Of a stretch of 64,000 nt of DNA, positions 43,259 through 52,791 are shown one piece after another. Source of the DNA: Varibaculum timonense_A (GTDB lineage: Bacteria > Actinomycetota > Actinomycetes > Actinomycetales > Actinomycetaceae); NCBI RefSeq assembly GCF_027694345.1, contig NZ_JAQEVU010000005.1, positions 1-64,000 on the forward strand, given 5' to 3'. How positions within the stretch are numbered: position 1 is the stretch's first letter; the number at the start of each line of letters is the position of its first letter. The notes under the pieces were generated by a model. That model had not been told where the DNA came from, ran no database searches, and saw nothing but the letters and a program-made list of their open reading frames with translations. Position numbers and translations under genes: made by a program.

Positions 43259-45061
43259 ATGACTCATGTTTTATCCGCTGTTGCTTGGCCTTACGCCAAC
43301 GGTCCGCGTCATATTGGACACGTAGCCGGTTTTGGCGTCCCCTCCGATGTTTTCAGCCGCTATATGCGAATGGCGGGACATGAGGTACTAATGGTGTCGG
43401 GAACCGATGAACACGGTACCCCGATTTTGGTGCAGGCAGAGGCAGAGGGAATTTCGCCCCAAGAACTAGCCGACCGCAACAACCGGCTAATCGTAGAAGA
43501 CTTGGTGAACCTGGGGCTATCCTATGACCTGTTCACCCGCACTACTACCGGCAATCATATTGCGGTCACCAAAGCTATGTTTGCGCAGGTACGCGACAAT
43601 GGTTACCTGATTGAAAAACGAGCTATGGCCGCGATTAGCCCCTCCAATGGCCGAGCGCTCCCGGACCGCTATATCGAAGGCACCTGCCCGCTGTGCGGAG
43701 CTGGCGGAGCCCGCGGGGATCAATGTGACAACTGCGGTAAACAGCTCGATCCCATCGATTTGATTGACCCAGTTTCAAAAATCAATGGAGAAACTCCCAA
43801 GTTTGAGGAAACCTCCCACTATTTCCTGGATCTGCCCGCGCTCGCGGACGCCCTCGGAAAATGGCTCGATGAACGCGAAGCCTCGGGAACTTGGCGACCC
43901 AACGTAATCCGCTTTTCCAAAAATATTCTGGCGGAAATTAAGCCCCGCGCTATGACCCGCGATATTGACTGGGGGATACCGGTTCCCGGTTGGGAAGACC
44001 AACCCAGCAAGCGCCTATATGTGTGGTTTGACGCAGTGGTGGGATATCTATCTGCCAGTATCGAGTGGGCGCGGCGCATCGGTCAGCCAGAACGTTGGCG
44101 GGAATGGTGGAATGACCCGCAGGCGCGTTCCTATTACTTTATGGGCAAAGACAATATCGTTTTCCACTCCCAGGTTTGGCCAGCGGAGCTACTCGGATAT
44201 AACGGCGAGGGCGAGCGCGGCGGTCAGCCCGGTGAAATGGGGCGGCTCAACCTGCCCACCGAAGTGGTTTCCTCGGAATTCCTAACTATGGAGGGCAAGA
44301 AATTCTCGACCTCTAAATCCGTGGTGATATATGTGCGGGATATGCTTTCGCGCTACCAGGCCGATGCCTTGCGCTACTTTATTTCCGCAGCTGGCCCCGA
44401 AAACCAGGATGCTGACTTTACCTGGGCAGAGTTCGTGCGCCGCACCAATGACGAATTGGTTGCTGCCTGGGGGAACTTGGTTAACCGCGTGGCTTCGATG
44501 ATCCATAAACGAGTGGGAGCGATTCCGCAGCCTGGACAGTTACAACCCGAGGATAAACAGCTCTTAGACCAGGTTGAAGCCGGGTTTGCTGCGGTAGGAC
44601 AGCTAATTGAAACCCATCGGCAAAAGGCAGCATTGCAGCAGATTATGCGGCTGGTTGCTTTAGCTAACCAATATGTGGCATCTACCGAGCCCTTCAAATT
44701 GAAAACCCCGGATACTCAGGAGCGCCTACACACGATATTATGGGTGTTGGCACAGGTTATTGCCGACCTGAACCTGATGTTTTCACCGTTCTTGCCGTCC
44801 TCGGCCAATGCTATCGACCGGGTATTTGGCGGGCAAGGGCAGATTGCCCCCATGCCTCGTATTGAAGAAGTAACTGATTTAGACCAAACTAGAGAAGATG
44901 GCTCAGATTTCAACTATCCCATTATTACGGGTGATTACGGTGATGTTCCGCAGTGGGGTAGACATGAGGTTAAGATTGGAAACACAGTTTCTAAACCTAA
45001 ACCCGTGTTTGAGAAACTAGATTCTGAGATTATAGAAGAGGAACTAGCCAGACTGGCATAA
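43259..45061 (+). CDS. metG: Methionyl-tRNA synthetase
   Basis: A 600-residue class I synthetase charging tRNA-Met. HIGH box in GPRHIGHVAGF, a zinc knuckle CPLCGAGGARGDQCDNCG, the WFDAVVGYLSASIEWA and KDNIVFHSQVWPAEL substrate segments, and the KMSKS equivalent KKFSTSKSV. The anticodon-binding helical domain ends near residue 560 (SPFLPSSANAIDRVF) and the dimerising C-terminal OB domain of longer forms is absent. ATG 43259. Confidence 0.96.
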   Translation: MTHVLSAVAWPYANGPRHIGHVAGFGVPSDVFSRYMRMAGHEVLMVSGTDEHGTPILVQAEAEGISPQELADRNNRLIVEDLVNLGLSYDLFTRTTTGNHIAVTKAMFAQVRDNGYLIEKRAMAAISPSNGRALPDRYIEGTCPLCGAGGARGDQCDNCGKQLDPIDLIDPVSKINGETPKFEETSHYFLDLPALADALGKWLDEREASGTWRPNVIRFSKNILAEIKPRAMTRDIDWGIPVPGWEDQPSKRLYVWFDAVVGYLSASIEWARRIGQPERWREWWNDPQARSYYFMGKDNIVFHSQVWPAELLGYNGEGERGGQPGEMGRLNLPTEVVSSEFLTMEGKKFSTSKSVVIYVRDMLSRYQADALRYFISAAGPENQDADFTWAEFVRRTNDELVAAWGNLVNRVASMIHKRVGAIPQPGQLQPEDKQLLDQVEAGFAAVGQLIETHRQKAALQQIMRLVALANQYVASTEPFKLKTPDTQERLHTILWVLAQVIADLNLMFSPFLPSSANAIDRVFGGQGQIAPMPRIEEVTDLDQTREDGSDFNYPIITGDYGDVPQWGRHEVKIGNTVSKPKPVFEKLDSEIIEEELARLA

Positions 45062-45084
45062 CTGAGGGGTAAAAGGAGAGGGAC

Positions 45085-46593
45085 GTGGCTGGGTTTTGGC
45101 AACGCTTAAAAAGGCTCTTTCGAGGGTCTTCGGCTCGTGATGGCGAGCCCAATTCCTCCTTGCCTCTGGCTCTAGAGAGCGCCACTAAAGATACAAATAA
45201 ACCGGAGCAGGAACGCAAAGTGTATGAATCCTCCGGGGTAGTGATTTTAGAAGATAACAGCGTCAGTGACGTGGAATCAAAACCTGTTTCTTCGTTCTCC
45301 TCTAGTGGCGCAGATTCCGCGTCCGCTCAGGAAAAACCTACAGAAACTACGTCAGAGGGTGGGGCTGGAGAAACCCCTAAATCCGCTGATACTGATTCCG
45401 CGGTGCCCCAGGAAGAATCCTCCCACGCTTCCTCGGACACAGAAAACTCAAGCTCCCAGTCACAGACAGAATCGGTCAGCGAGCCGAATCGTAAAATCCC
45501 GGTACATGGGGTGAAAACTGCGGATATTTGCGCAGCTAGTGCCGATGCTGTCTACGGGTCTCCCGCGATTGACCGCACTCCGGGCAGAAAACTAATTCTC
45601 GCTTTCGAAAAACGTATCCCCAATCAACGCTGCGAAGTGTGGTACACCCGCAGCAGTGACCACGGTATCAGCTGGGAAGAACCGCGAGTCCTATTTGACC
45701 AGGAAACATATACGGATTCGGGTGAGTGTTTCACATCCCCGCAGATTATTATTTCCCAGGTTACCGGGCGGGTTTTCGTTGCGGTAACTACGCGCACCGC
45801 TAAAGATGACTCCAAGAATCGGATTGCAGTAGCTTTCACCGATGACGAGGGCGATACCTGGCGTTACCGGGATTTGACTACCTTGGTTGATGGTGATCAA
45901 AACTGGGTTTCCCGGCGTACCGCCTATGGTCACGGTTTGCAGGTTCGTAACGGAGTTTGGACTGGCAGGCTCGCCTATGTGGCGATAGCTACCGATAGTG
46001 ATGGCAGGCGAGGAGCGGTCGCAGTTTGCTCTGACGATCAGGGAATTTCCTGGTGGGCCGGTAAACTAGCTGGTGAAACCGTAGTGCAAGCTACTATTAC
46101 CGAGCTAAATGACGGCAGTCTGGTATTGGGGTGTGTAGAGGAAACTGAAAGTGGATTTACCTTTAACGCTTACGGCTCCAAGGATGGCGGGCGTAGTTTC
46201 ACCACCCAACTTGAACAAAAAGCGCTTGGCAGTGCGCTTCCGGCAGCGGTAGAACGAGCTTTCTATTCTGCCCCTGAACATACAGAACAGGCGCGAGTCA
46301 TGCTATCAGTGGCGCGCAACCAAAACGGGCAGGGTACTGTGCGCTCCATGCTAGATTATGCTTCTGAGCTGCTGGGAATCGTGCCCTTTACCTCCCATCC
46401 AGTGAACGCGATAGATATCGTCTCCCTAGAAGATGTTCGTATCGTTGCGGTAGCCTACGAGACTGATTCCGGAATATCGGTATCGGTTCTCTGTATCGAC
46501 ACTTTGTCCCTTAAATATCTAGCAGTCGGCTGGAATGCCCGCGAGGAAGAACAAAACCAGGTTCTACGTCGCGCCGGTCTGCTAACTAGATAA
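45085..46593 (+). CDS. Sialidase-fold protein without signal peptide
   Basis: A 502-residue protein. Residues 1-20 are basic and not a signal peptide; about 25-145 is a Ser/Glu/Thr-rich disordered stretch. The rest is a six-bladed propeller of the bacterial neuraminidase type with four Asp-box turns: SSDHGISWEE, TDDEGDTWRY, SDDQGISWWA and SKDGGRSFTT. The catalytic Arg triad, Tyr and Glu cannot be assigned with confidence, although RTAYGHGLQV and ISVARNQNG-like stretches fall near the right places. It may be a cytoplasmic glycan-binding or sialidase-like protein. GTG 45085 follows AAGGAGAGG; 24 bases after metG. Confidence 0.7.
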   Translation: MAGFWQRLKRLFRGSSARDGEPNSSLPLALESATKDTNKPEQERKVYESSGVVILEDNSVSDVESKPVSSFSSSGADSASAQEKPTETTSEGGAGETPKSADTDSAVPQEESSHASSDTENSSSQSQTESVSEPNRKIPVHGVKTADICAASADAVYGSPAIDRTPGRKLILAFEKRIPNQRCEVWYTRSSDHGISWEEPRVLFDQETYTDSGECFTSPQIIISQVTGRVFVAVTTRTAKDDSKNRIAVAFTDDEGDTWRYRDLTTLVDGDQNWVSRRTAYGHGLQVRNGVWTGRLAYVAIATDSDGRRGAVAVCSDDQGISWWAGKLAGETVVQATITELNDGSLVLGCVEETESGFTFNAYGSKDGGRSFTTQLEQKALGSALPAAVERAFYSAPEHTEQARVMLSVARNQNGQGTVRSMLDYASELLGIVPFTSHPVNAIDIVSLEDVRIVAVAYETDSGISVSVLCIDTLSLKYLAVGWNAREEEQNQVLRRAGLLTR

Positions 46594-46616
46594 CTTTTCT
46601 CCGATAACCAGGTTTA

Positions 46617-49259
46617 ATGATAGATTTTAACGCCCTTTTTTCTGCTGATACTCCCACGTCCCAAACCGTGCTACCCGGCGGGGTTTTTGCTGCTGGCAAC
46701 GCTACGCCCGCCCCTGCCTCCAGCCCCGAAGACATAGTGAGCGGGTTAAATGAACCCCAACGCCAAGCGGTAGAGCACTATGGTCGCCCCCTGTTAGTAA
46801 TGGCAGGAGCAGGCTCAGGAAAAACGCGGGTACTCACTCGACGTATCGCCTATTTGTTGGCTACTGACCGCGCACGTCCAGAACAGATATTAGCGATTAC
46901 ATTTACTAACAAGGCAGCCGCAGAAATGCGCGAACGGGTCAGCTCCCTAGTAGGAGAGCAAGCCGGGAAAATGTGGGTATCAACTTTTCACTCTGCCTGC
47001 GTGCGAATCTTACGGCGATATGCGGATGCTGCTGGTCTAAAATCCTCGTTCACTATTTATGACCAGGCGGATGCAACCCGTCTAGTGTCCATGATTTTGA
47101 AAGAAGCACAATTAGACCCCAAGCGTTTTCCGGCGAAAAAGATTCAAGGAAGAATCTCTGATTTGAAAAACTCGCTCATTGATCCGGACACTTATGTTAG
47201 TTCTGCTGGTCTAGGTGCTGATGCAGAAGTGGTAGCGAAAGTTTACCCCATCTATCAGCGTCGCCTTAAAGCCGCAAATGCCCTAGATTTCGATGATTTA
47301 ATCATGCGTACGGTACAGTTGTTTCAGACGAATTCCCTGGTACAGGCGAGTTTTTGTCACCGTTTCCGTCACGTCCTGGTAGATGAGTATCAAGATACTA
47401 ACCATGCCCAATATATTCTGGTGAAGCTACTGGCAGGAGTGTCCGGAGCAGCCGTAGATAACGCTGTTCAAGACGTTAATAGCGCCAGCGCTATCGGGCA
47501 AGTAACTCCGGCAGAACTGACCGTAGTAGGAGACTCTGACCAGTCTATATATGCTTTTCGCGGAGCAACCGTCCGTAATATTGAAGAGTTCGAGAAAGAT
47601 TTCCCCGGAGCTACCACCGTCTACCTGGAACAAAATTATCGTTCCAGTGGAAATATTTTAGCGGCGGCGAACGCAGTTATTTCCCATAATAAGACTCGAC
47701 ACAAGAAGAGACTCTGGACTGCCTCAGGTGAGGGCGAAAAAGTGGGGGTCAGGGTATCCTCCGGTGACCGCGAAGAAGCTCTCGGTGTGGTTGAAGAAAT
47801 CAATAAACTGGTTAGCGGTAAATATACCTATGGAGATATTGCGATTTTTTACCGGATTAACGCCCATTCGCGCCTCTTGGAAGAAACTTTGACCCACGCC
47901 GGTATTCCTTACCGGATTATTGGGGGCACCAAGTTCTATGAACGAAAAGAAATCAAAGACGCTATCGCTTATCTGCAGTTGGTGGCTAACCCCGACGATA
48001 CGGTTTCTTTCTTCCGGGTGATTAACACTCCGAAACGTTCATTGGGAGACAAGGCACAGGACGCTCTCCAAGCCGCAGCGAATATTTATGATATTTCTCC
48101 TGGTAGGGCTGTCGCTTTGGTTTGGTTTCAAGAGTTAGGTGAGCAGTATCCCGAGCTGAGCCTCGACCCTAATCTGTCTGGTTTAAGCGAAACTGTTTCC
48201 AAAACTACGCAAGTTACCGGCTTACCGGCGCGGGCACGCACAAATATTGCCAAGTTTTGGGATTGCCTGGTTCAAGCCCGAAAAGCATATGTAGAGGGCG
48301 AACCATTAAAGGATATTTTACAAAAAGTGCTCACCGGTTCCGGTTATTTAGATTCGCTGCAAGCATCTAAAGATCCGCAGGACGGGGTACGCCTAGATAA
48401 CCTCTCGGAGTTCTATAACGTGGCTTCCCAATTCAGTCAGGACGAACCTGAGGGTACTTTAGTGGATTTCTTAGAGCGGATTGCCCTGGTGGCCGATGCG
48501 GATCAACTGCCCGGTGACCAGCGGGGACAAGTTACTTTAATGACCGTACATATGGCGAAGGGTCTAGAGTTCCCGGTGGTGTTTGTGACGGGATTGGAGG
48601 AAGGAACTTTCCCGCATTCTCGGGCTTTAGGGGAAGTTGCGGAGATGGCGGAGGAGCGCCGCCTAGCCTATGTGGCGATTACCCGCGCGCAGCAGAAAGT
48701 GTATTTGACTGCTGCCCACAACCGGCAAATGTGGGGTGAAAGTCGCTGGCAGCCGCTTTCACCGTTCCTACTCGATGTGCCAAGCGATTTGCTAGATAAG
48801 CCGGAGCAGCTAACTAAGAACAATTCTCAGTTTGATTTCTCCTCAGCCAGTTCTGCCTGGGGGTTGGGTGATAGTTGGGGTAATACTTCCCGAGGACGCA
48901 GCGGTAGTTATGGCAATCGTGGCAGCAACTATGCTAAGCAGCAAGGAGCTTCCAGGTATCGCGAGGACGAAGCTAGTAGCCCGGCTTTTGGAGCGGGAGG
49001 TGTCGGCAAGGTTACTCGTAGGCAGACGGGGAAGGTGAAGCGCTTGGGAACCGAGCTGGGGGCACGTACCGATGCGAATGCCTCAATTGGGAAAGCTGTG
49101 GGAGTGAGCACTGGAGATAGCGTCCGCCATGACAAGTTTGGGGAAGGCGTTGTGATTTCGATTGAGGGAAGCGGGCGTTCCAAGAGCGCAAAAGTGGAGT
49201 TTTCGGGGGGCGTAACTAAACGGTTACTGCTGCGTCTAGCGCCCATGGAGAAAATCTAG
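46617..49259 (+). CDS. pcrA: UvrD/PcrA-type DNA helicase
   Basis: An 880-residue SF1A 3'-5' helicase used in repair and plasmid/recombination control. Q-motif SGLNEPQRQAVEHYGRPLLV, Walker A MAGAGSGKTRVLTRR, motif Ia ITFTNKAAAEMRERV, motif II VDEYQDTNHAQY, motif III VGDSDQSIYAFRGA, motif IV LEQNYRSSGNIL, motif V VTLMTVHMAKGLEFPVVFV, motif VI AEERRLAYVAITRAQQKVYL. The C-terminal Tudor-like domain (VRHDKFGEGVVISIEG) binds RNA polymerase in PcrA. ATG 46617. Confidence 0.95.
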   Translation: MIDFNALFSADTPTSQTVLPGGVFAAGNATPAPASSPEDIVSGLNEPQRQAVEHYGRPLLVMAGAGSGKTRVLTRRIAYLLATDRARPEQILAITFTNKAAAEMRERVSSLVGEQAGKMWVSTFHSACVRILRRYADAAGLKSSFTIYDQADATRLVSMILKEAQLDPKRFPAKKIQGRISDLKNSLIDPDTYVSSAGLGADAEVVAKVYPIYQRRLKAANALDFDDLIMRTVQLFQTNSLVQASFCHRFRHVLVDEYQDTNHAQYILVKLLAGVSGAAVDNAVQDVNSASAIGQVTPAELTVVGDSDQSIYAFRGATVRNIEEFEKDFPGATTVYLEQNYRSSGNILAAANAVISHNKTRHKKRLWTASGEGEKVGVRVSSGDREEALGVVEEINKLVSGKYTYGDIAIFYRINAHSRLLEETLTHAGIPYRIIGGTKFYERKEIKDAIAYLQLVANPDDTVSFFRVINTPKRSLGDKAQDALQAAANIYDISPGRAVALVWFQELGEQYPELSLDPNLSGLSETVSKTTQVTGLPARARTNIAKFWDCLVQARKAYVEGEPLKDILQKVLTGSGYLDSLQASKDPQDGVRLDNLSEFYNVASQFSQDEPEGTLVDFLERIALVADADQLPGDQRGQVTLMTVHMAKGLEFPVVFVTGLEEGTFPHSRALGEVAEMAEERRLAYVAITRAQQKVYLTAAHNRQMWGESRWQPLSPFLLDVPSDLLDKPEQLTKNNSQFDFSSASSAWGLGDSWGNTSRGRSGSYGNRGSNYAKQQGASRYREDEASSPAFGAGGVGKVTRRQTGKVKRLGTELGARTDANASIGKAVGVSTGDSVRHDKFGEGVVISIEGSGRSKSAKVEFSGGVTKRLLLRLAPMEKI

Positions 49260-49313
49260 CCGTCCGGAGCTGGGCGGTTATTCCTGGTCTTAATCAGTTG
49301 TCCTGAAAAATAA

Positions 49314-49352
49314 TAGTGGGGGGGTTGGGCAAAGTGCCCAACCCCCCCACTA
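49314..49352. terminator. Bidirectional terminator between pcrA and mdh
   Basis: A perfect 17-bp stem (49314-49330 with 49336-49352) around GTGGGGGGGTTGGGC, 5-base loop, with TTTT on the right and AAAAATAATA on the left. It lies between the convergent ends of pcrA and mdh and can serve both. Confidence 0.93.
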
Positions 49353-49398
49353 TTTTGGCTCTACCCGACCTCAAAGGGTTTGGTAAGCAAAAAGAGGT

Positions 49399-50397
49399 CT
49401 AGAGGATTCCCAGTTCCTTAACGGTAGCGATTTCCTCTTCAGCTGCCTTCGCGTTTGCTACGATATGCTGCTTGGTCTTTTCGGGGAGCTCCAGACCTTC
49501 CACTACCTGGTACTGTCCGTCTTTGCAAATGACGGGCATACCGTAGATGAGGCCTTCAGGAACCCCGTATTCGCCGTGAGAAGGACCGGCAATAGTGGTC
49601 CAGTCGCCCTCTGGCGTTCCCAAAGCCCAAGAATGCATATGGTCGATAGCCGCCGAAGCCGCCGAAGCCGCCGAAGAAGCACCCCGCGCCTCGATAATGG
49701 CAGCACCCCGCTTAGCTACGGTAGGTACGAAGTAGTCGTCCAACCAAGCCTCATCAACCAGTTCCGGAGCCGGCTTGCCATCAACGGTAGCGAATGTGAG
49801 GTCGGGGTATTGGTCAGCAGAGTGATTACCCCACACGATCATCTTCTTGATGTTTTTGACTGCCGCGCCAGTCTTTTCGGCTAGCTGGGAGATAGCGCGG
49901 TTGTGATCTAGGCGCATCATAGCGGTGAAACGCTCTGCCGGTACGTCCGGAGCGGATTTGCAAGCAATATAGGCGTTGGTGTTCGCCGGATTTCCTACTA
50001 CTAATACCCGAATGTCATCAGCTGCATGGTCGTTAATAGCTTTACCTTGCGGACCGAAAATACCGCCATTAGCGGCCAAAAGGTCAGCGCGTTCCATACC
50101 TTTACCGCGCGGACGAGCTCCAACTAACAAACCATAGGAGCATCCCTCAAAAGCTTTATTGGCATCGTCGTAAATATCTACCCCAGCAAGCAGCGGGAAG
50201 GCGGCATCGTTTAGTTCCATTGCGGTTCCCTCGGCAGCTTTAACTGCCTGTGGGATTTCTAGCAGGTTTAGTTTTACCGGCTGATCGGGGCCGAGCATCG
50301 CGCCAGAAGCAATACGGAATAGGAGGGCGTAGCCAATGTTACCGGCAGCACCAGTAACGGTTACGGTAACAGGTTTTTTGCAGCAACATTCTGCCAT
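49399..50397 (-). CDS. mdh: Malate dehydrogenase
   Basis: A 332-residue NAD-dependent enzyme of the TCA cycle, of the type closer to cytosolic eukaryotic forms. Rossmann loop VTVTGAAGNIGYALLF, substrate loop GARPRGKGMERADLL, VVGNPANTNAYIA, active-site His in IVWGNHSADQYPDL, and RGASSAASAASAAIDHMHSW. The N-terminus MAECCCKKP with three adjacent Cys is unusual. AAAGGAG precedes ATG 50397. The AAS stretch is encoded by three identical 9-bp units. Confidence 0.95.
   Translation of the reverse strand: MAECCCKKPVTVTVTGAAGNIGYALLFRIASGAMLGPDQPVKLNLLEIPQAVKAAEGTAMELNDAAFPLLAGVDIYDDANKAFEGCSYGLLVGARPRGKGMERADLLAANGGIFGPQGKAINDHAADDIRVLVVGNPANTNAYIACKSAPDVPAERFTAMMRLDHNRAISQLAEKTGAAVKNIKKMIVWGNHSADQYPDLTFATVDGKPAPELVDEAWLDDYFVPTVAKRGAAIIEARGASSAASAASAAIDHMHSWALGTPEGDWTTIAGPSHGEYGVPEGLIYGMPVICKDGQYQVVEGLELPEKTKQHIVANAKAAEEEIATVKELGIL
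49649..49675. repeat. Three perfect 9-bp tandem repeats inside mdh
   Basis: GCCGCCGAA occurs three times in a row on the + strand, encoding the Ser-Ala-Ala pattern of SAASAASAA on the mdh strand. Gain or loss of one unit keeps the frame and only changes the loop length. Confidence 0.8.
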
Positions 50398-50428
50398 GTG
50401 ATTCTCCTTTGAAGAGAGGTTGTTATCT

Positions 50429-50446
50429 ACCGACCGCGCGGTCGGT
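50429..50446. promoter_or_regulatory. 18-bp perfect palindrome in the mdh leader
   Basis: ACCGACCGCGCGGTCGGT is a perfect palindrome 32 bases upstream of the mdh ATG. Palindromes of this size and composition are typical TetR-family operators. A repressor bound here would block mdh transcription. The regulator gene is not in the window. Confidence 0.7.
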
Positions 50447-50663
50447 CAAGCCAAGTAGACTTATGATTACACCCTAGCGCTTTAGGGTGCTATCTGCCAC
50501 CATCAATGAATAAATGTCAGAACAAAGATGCAGATAGTGTCGCGCTTAAATATTGCAAGGTGTAGTGGGTATTCCTTGGGCTAGGACACCGATAGTTCGG
50601 GTATTAGCCCGGTAGTTTTGTGGTTTCAACTGTCTAGCGGAGTTATCGCGGTAGGAAATGACC

Positions 50664-51104
50664 CTACTTGTTGCTGCCGGTAAAAACAGTATGTTCGTAA
50701 AGGAAAAAACGCAGGATTGTGCCTAGCACCAGACCGATTATGTTGGCAGAGATATTGTCTGCCAACAGAGAGGTAAAGCCTAGTAGATAGTGGCTTACCC
50801 CCAAGCAGATAACGGCGGGAAGCATCCCTAAACCGTTCACTACTAAGAAACCTATGAACTCTTGTACCGGATTTTTTGTGCGTTTATGGCGGAACGTCCA
50901 GTACCGATTCACTATCCAAGAGAAAACGGTAGCCGCACCGGCAGCTAGAATTTTAGAGGTGAGAGGATGGGAAGAAAAAATACCTAGCATCAACAGGTTG
51001 AATATTGAAATATCCACCAGATAGTTCATTCCCCCAACCAGGCAGAATTTAATAATACGAACCAGGCGACCAGGGGCGCGAAAATAGCTTATTATTTTTT
51101 GCAC
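50664..51104 (-). CDS. GtrA-family membrane protein
   Basis: A 146-residue protein with four membrane helices in the GtrA pattern: IIKFCLVGGMNYLVDISIFN, KILAAGAATVFSWIVNRYWT, GFLVVNGLGMLPAVICLGV and ADNISANIIGLVLGTILRFF. GtrA-like proteins are thought to flip polyprenyl-linked sugars or assist cell-surface polysaccharide assembly. Nine bases after the RCC1 gene on the same strand, so likely co-transcribed with it. Confidence 0.85.
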   Translation of the reverse strand: MQKIISYFRAPGRLVRIIKFCLVGGMNYLVDISIFNLLMLGIFSSHPLTSKILAAGAATVFSWIVNRYWTFRHKRTKNPVQEFIGFLVVNGLGMLPAVICLGVSHYLLGFTSLLADNISANIIGLVLGTILRFFLYEHTVFTGSNK

Positions 51105-51113
51105 AACTAAAAG

Positions 51114-52625
51114 TTACAGGCGGGAATAAACCGGAGTTAGCTGAGCGGTACGCTGGTTTGAAAGTCTGTCTGTGCGGCGACCGTCAGCTAACTGACCCTG
51201 CGCCCAGTTGCCAAGACACCGCATATCGTTTTGTTTGTTCAGCATACAGGTGAAAGTGCTGCCCATAAACAAGGTGGAACGCTCACCCGGTTTCAGATAA
51301 GAATCTAATCCGCTGATACGAGGAGCAGCTCCAATGGGCTGAGTGTCAGTTAGACCTACGCGGGAAGTTAGCGGAATGTTTGACCCAAGTTGCCCAAAAT
51401 CGTTGCGTCCCCAACAGTAGGTGCTGCCACTGGTAGTAACCGCACAAGCCCCGTAATTCCCTAAGTAAACTTGTCCTACCTGGGGTAGAGCGCTTACCAG
51501 TTCCGGCTGTGAAACCGCACCTCTCGCCATGAGGTTTCCGGGTTTGCCAGCCTGTCCATCAGTATTTACCCCCCAACAATAAAGCCGTTTACTCTCGGCG
51601 ATAGCGCAGGAGTAATCACCGGCTGCCCGCAGGGAGGTGAACTTCATATCTGATACCCGAGTGGGGCGCAGCTGATAGCCAAGAGTTAGGAGATCATTGC
51701 GAGCATCAAAACGGGAATTGACCCCCCAGCAATACACGGTGGAATCTTGCCTGAGGGCGCAGGTGTGATCATTGCCGGTAGCAACCTCTTTCACGTCGGT
51801 CATTACCGCGACCGGTTTGAGCTGGTTGCCGATGTTGGTACTGTTGCCAATCTGAGCCATGTCATTAGCTCCCCAGCAGGTCAGTACCCCGGAGTTGGAA
51901 AGAGCGCAGGTGTGGCGTCCTCCCACAGAAATTTGTGCCGTATCTGCGGGTAAGGAGCTAACTCGGAGAGGATTAAAAGAACCAGAAAGTTCATTTCGGG
52001 GACGAACTTGTCCTAGTTGTCCATAAGCATTATCGCCCCAGCAGTAAACATAGCTGTCAGTGCCAAGAGCACAGGTGTGCTCCCTGCCCGTGGCAATCTG
52101 CGTGAACTTCACTGGCTGATTCGCTATTGTTTGCGGAATAATAGCGGGTTGGCGCGTGATTGGAATACCTAGCTGACCAGATTCATTAACCCCCCAACAG
52201 CGTGCCGTGCCATCAGTGCGCAGCCCGCAGGCAAAGGAACCTGAAGCAGAGGCTCGCCGTAAATCTTGTGCAACCCCCACTGGTTGTACGGTGTCGGAGG
52301 GGGATTGGGTGGGGTTAAACGTTGGAACTGGGGACGGTCCGGGTTGAACCGGGCGGAGAGAAAGGATAATTCGCGGTCCGTTAAAGGTAGGAGTAGGAGA
52401 AGGACCGGGCATTAACGGTTCATATTCGGAGGAGGAATCGGTGGTGGTAGTGGTAGTAGTAGGTTGCGGGTTCACCGGTGTCAAGGTTAGTTCATAGGTA
52501 GGTTTGGTCGATCCCGCAATTGAGGTGGTGGGAGAAATAATTAATGCTCCCAGGATGATTAGCACTGCCAGTACGGCTAAGGCTACCTGTACTGCAATAC
52601 GGCGCTTAGACGTGGCATCGCGCAT
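51114..52625 (-). CDS. Exported RCC1-repeat beta-propeller protein
   Basis: A 503-residue protein. A basic N-terminus and membrane helix (VALAVLAVLIILGALIIS) are followed by a Pro/Thr/Ser-rich linker (about 40-115) and seven RCC1-type repeats, for instance HTCALGTDSYVYCWGDNAYG and GACAVTTSGSTYCWGRNDFG. Nearly every repeat has Cys in both positions of the C-A...C-W-G motif, so each blade could be closed by its own disulfide outside the cell. RCC1 propellers bind proteins or ligands; here the role is unknown. GGAGGT precedes ATG 52625. Confidence 0.85.
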   Translation of the reverse strand: MRDATSKRRIAVQVALAVLAVLIILGALIISPTTSIAGSTKPTYELTLTPVNPQPTTTTTTTDSSSEYEPLMPGPSPTPTFNGPRIILSLRPVQPGPSPVPTFNPTQSPSDTVQPVGVAQDLRRASASGSFACGLRTDGTARCWGVNESGQLGIPITRQPAIIPQTIANQPVKFTQIATGREHTCALGTDSYVYCWGDNAYGQLGQVRPRNELSGSFNPLRVSSLPADTAQISVGGRHTCALSNSGVLTCWGANDMAQIGNSTNIGNQLKPVAVMTDVKEVATGNDHTCALRQDSTVYCWGVNSRFDARNDLLTLGYQLRPTRVSDMKFTSLRAAGDYSCAIAESKRLYCWGVNTDGQAGKPGNLMARGAVSQPELVSALPQVGQVYLGNYGACAVTTSGSTYCWGRNDFGQLGSNIPLTSRVGLTDTQPIGAAPRISGLDSYLKPGERSTLFMGSTFTCMLNKQNDMRCLGNWAQGQLADGRRTDRLSNQRTAQLTPVYSRL

Positions 52626-52791
52626 CCGAAATCACCTCCTGCCCTACCGCAGGTATAATCCAACTAACCTGAGTATATTCTAACTTATTATTAACGAACT
52701 TTAAAGTCTGAAATCTGGATAATCTTTTCTTGTTTGTGGCAAACTTTTGTGTTTTGGTAACGGCTAAGGTCATCTGCGGTAACCTGTAGCT

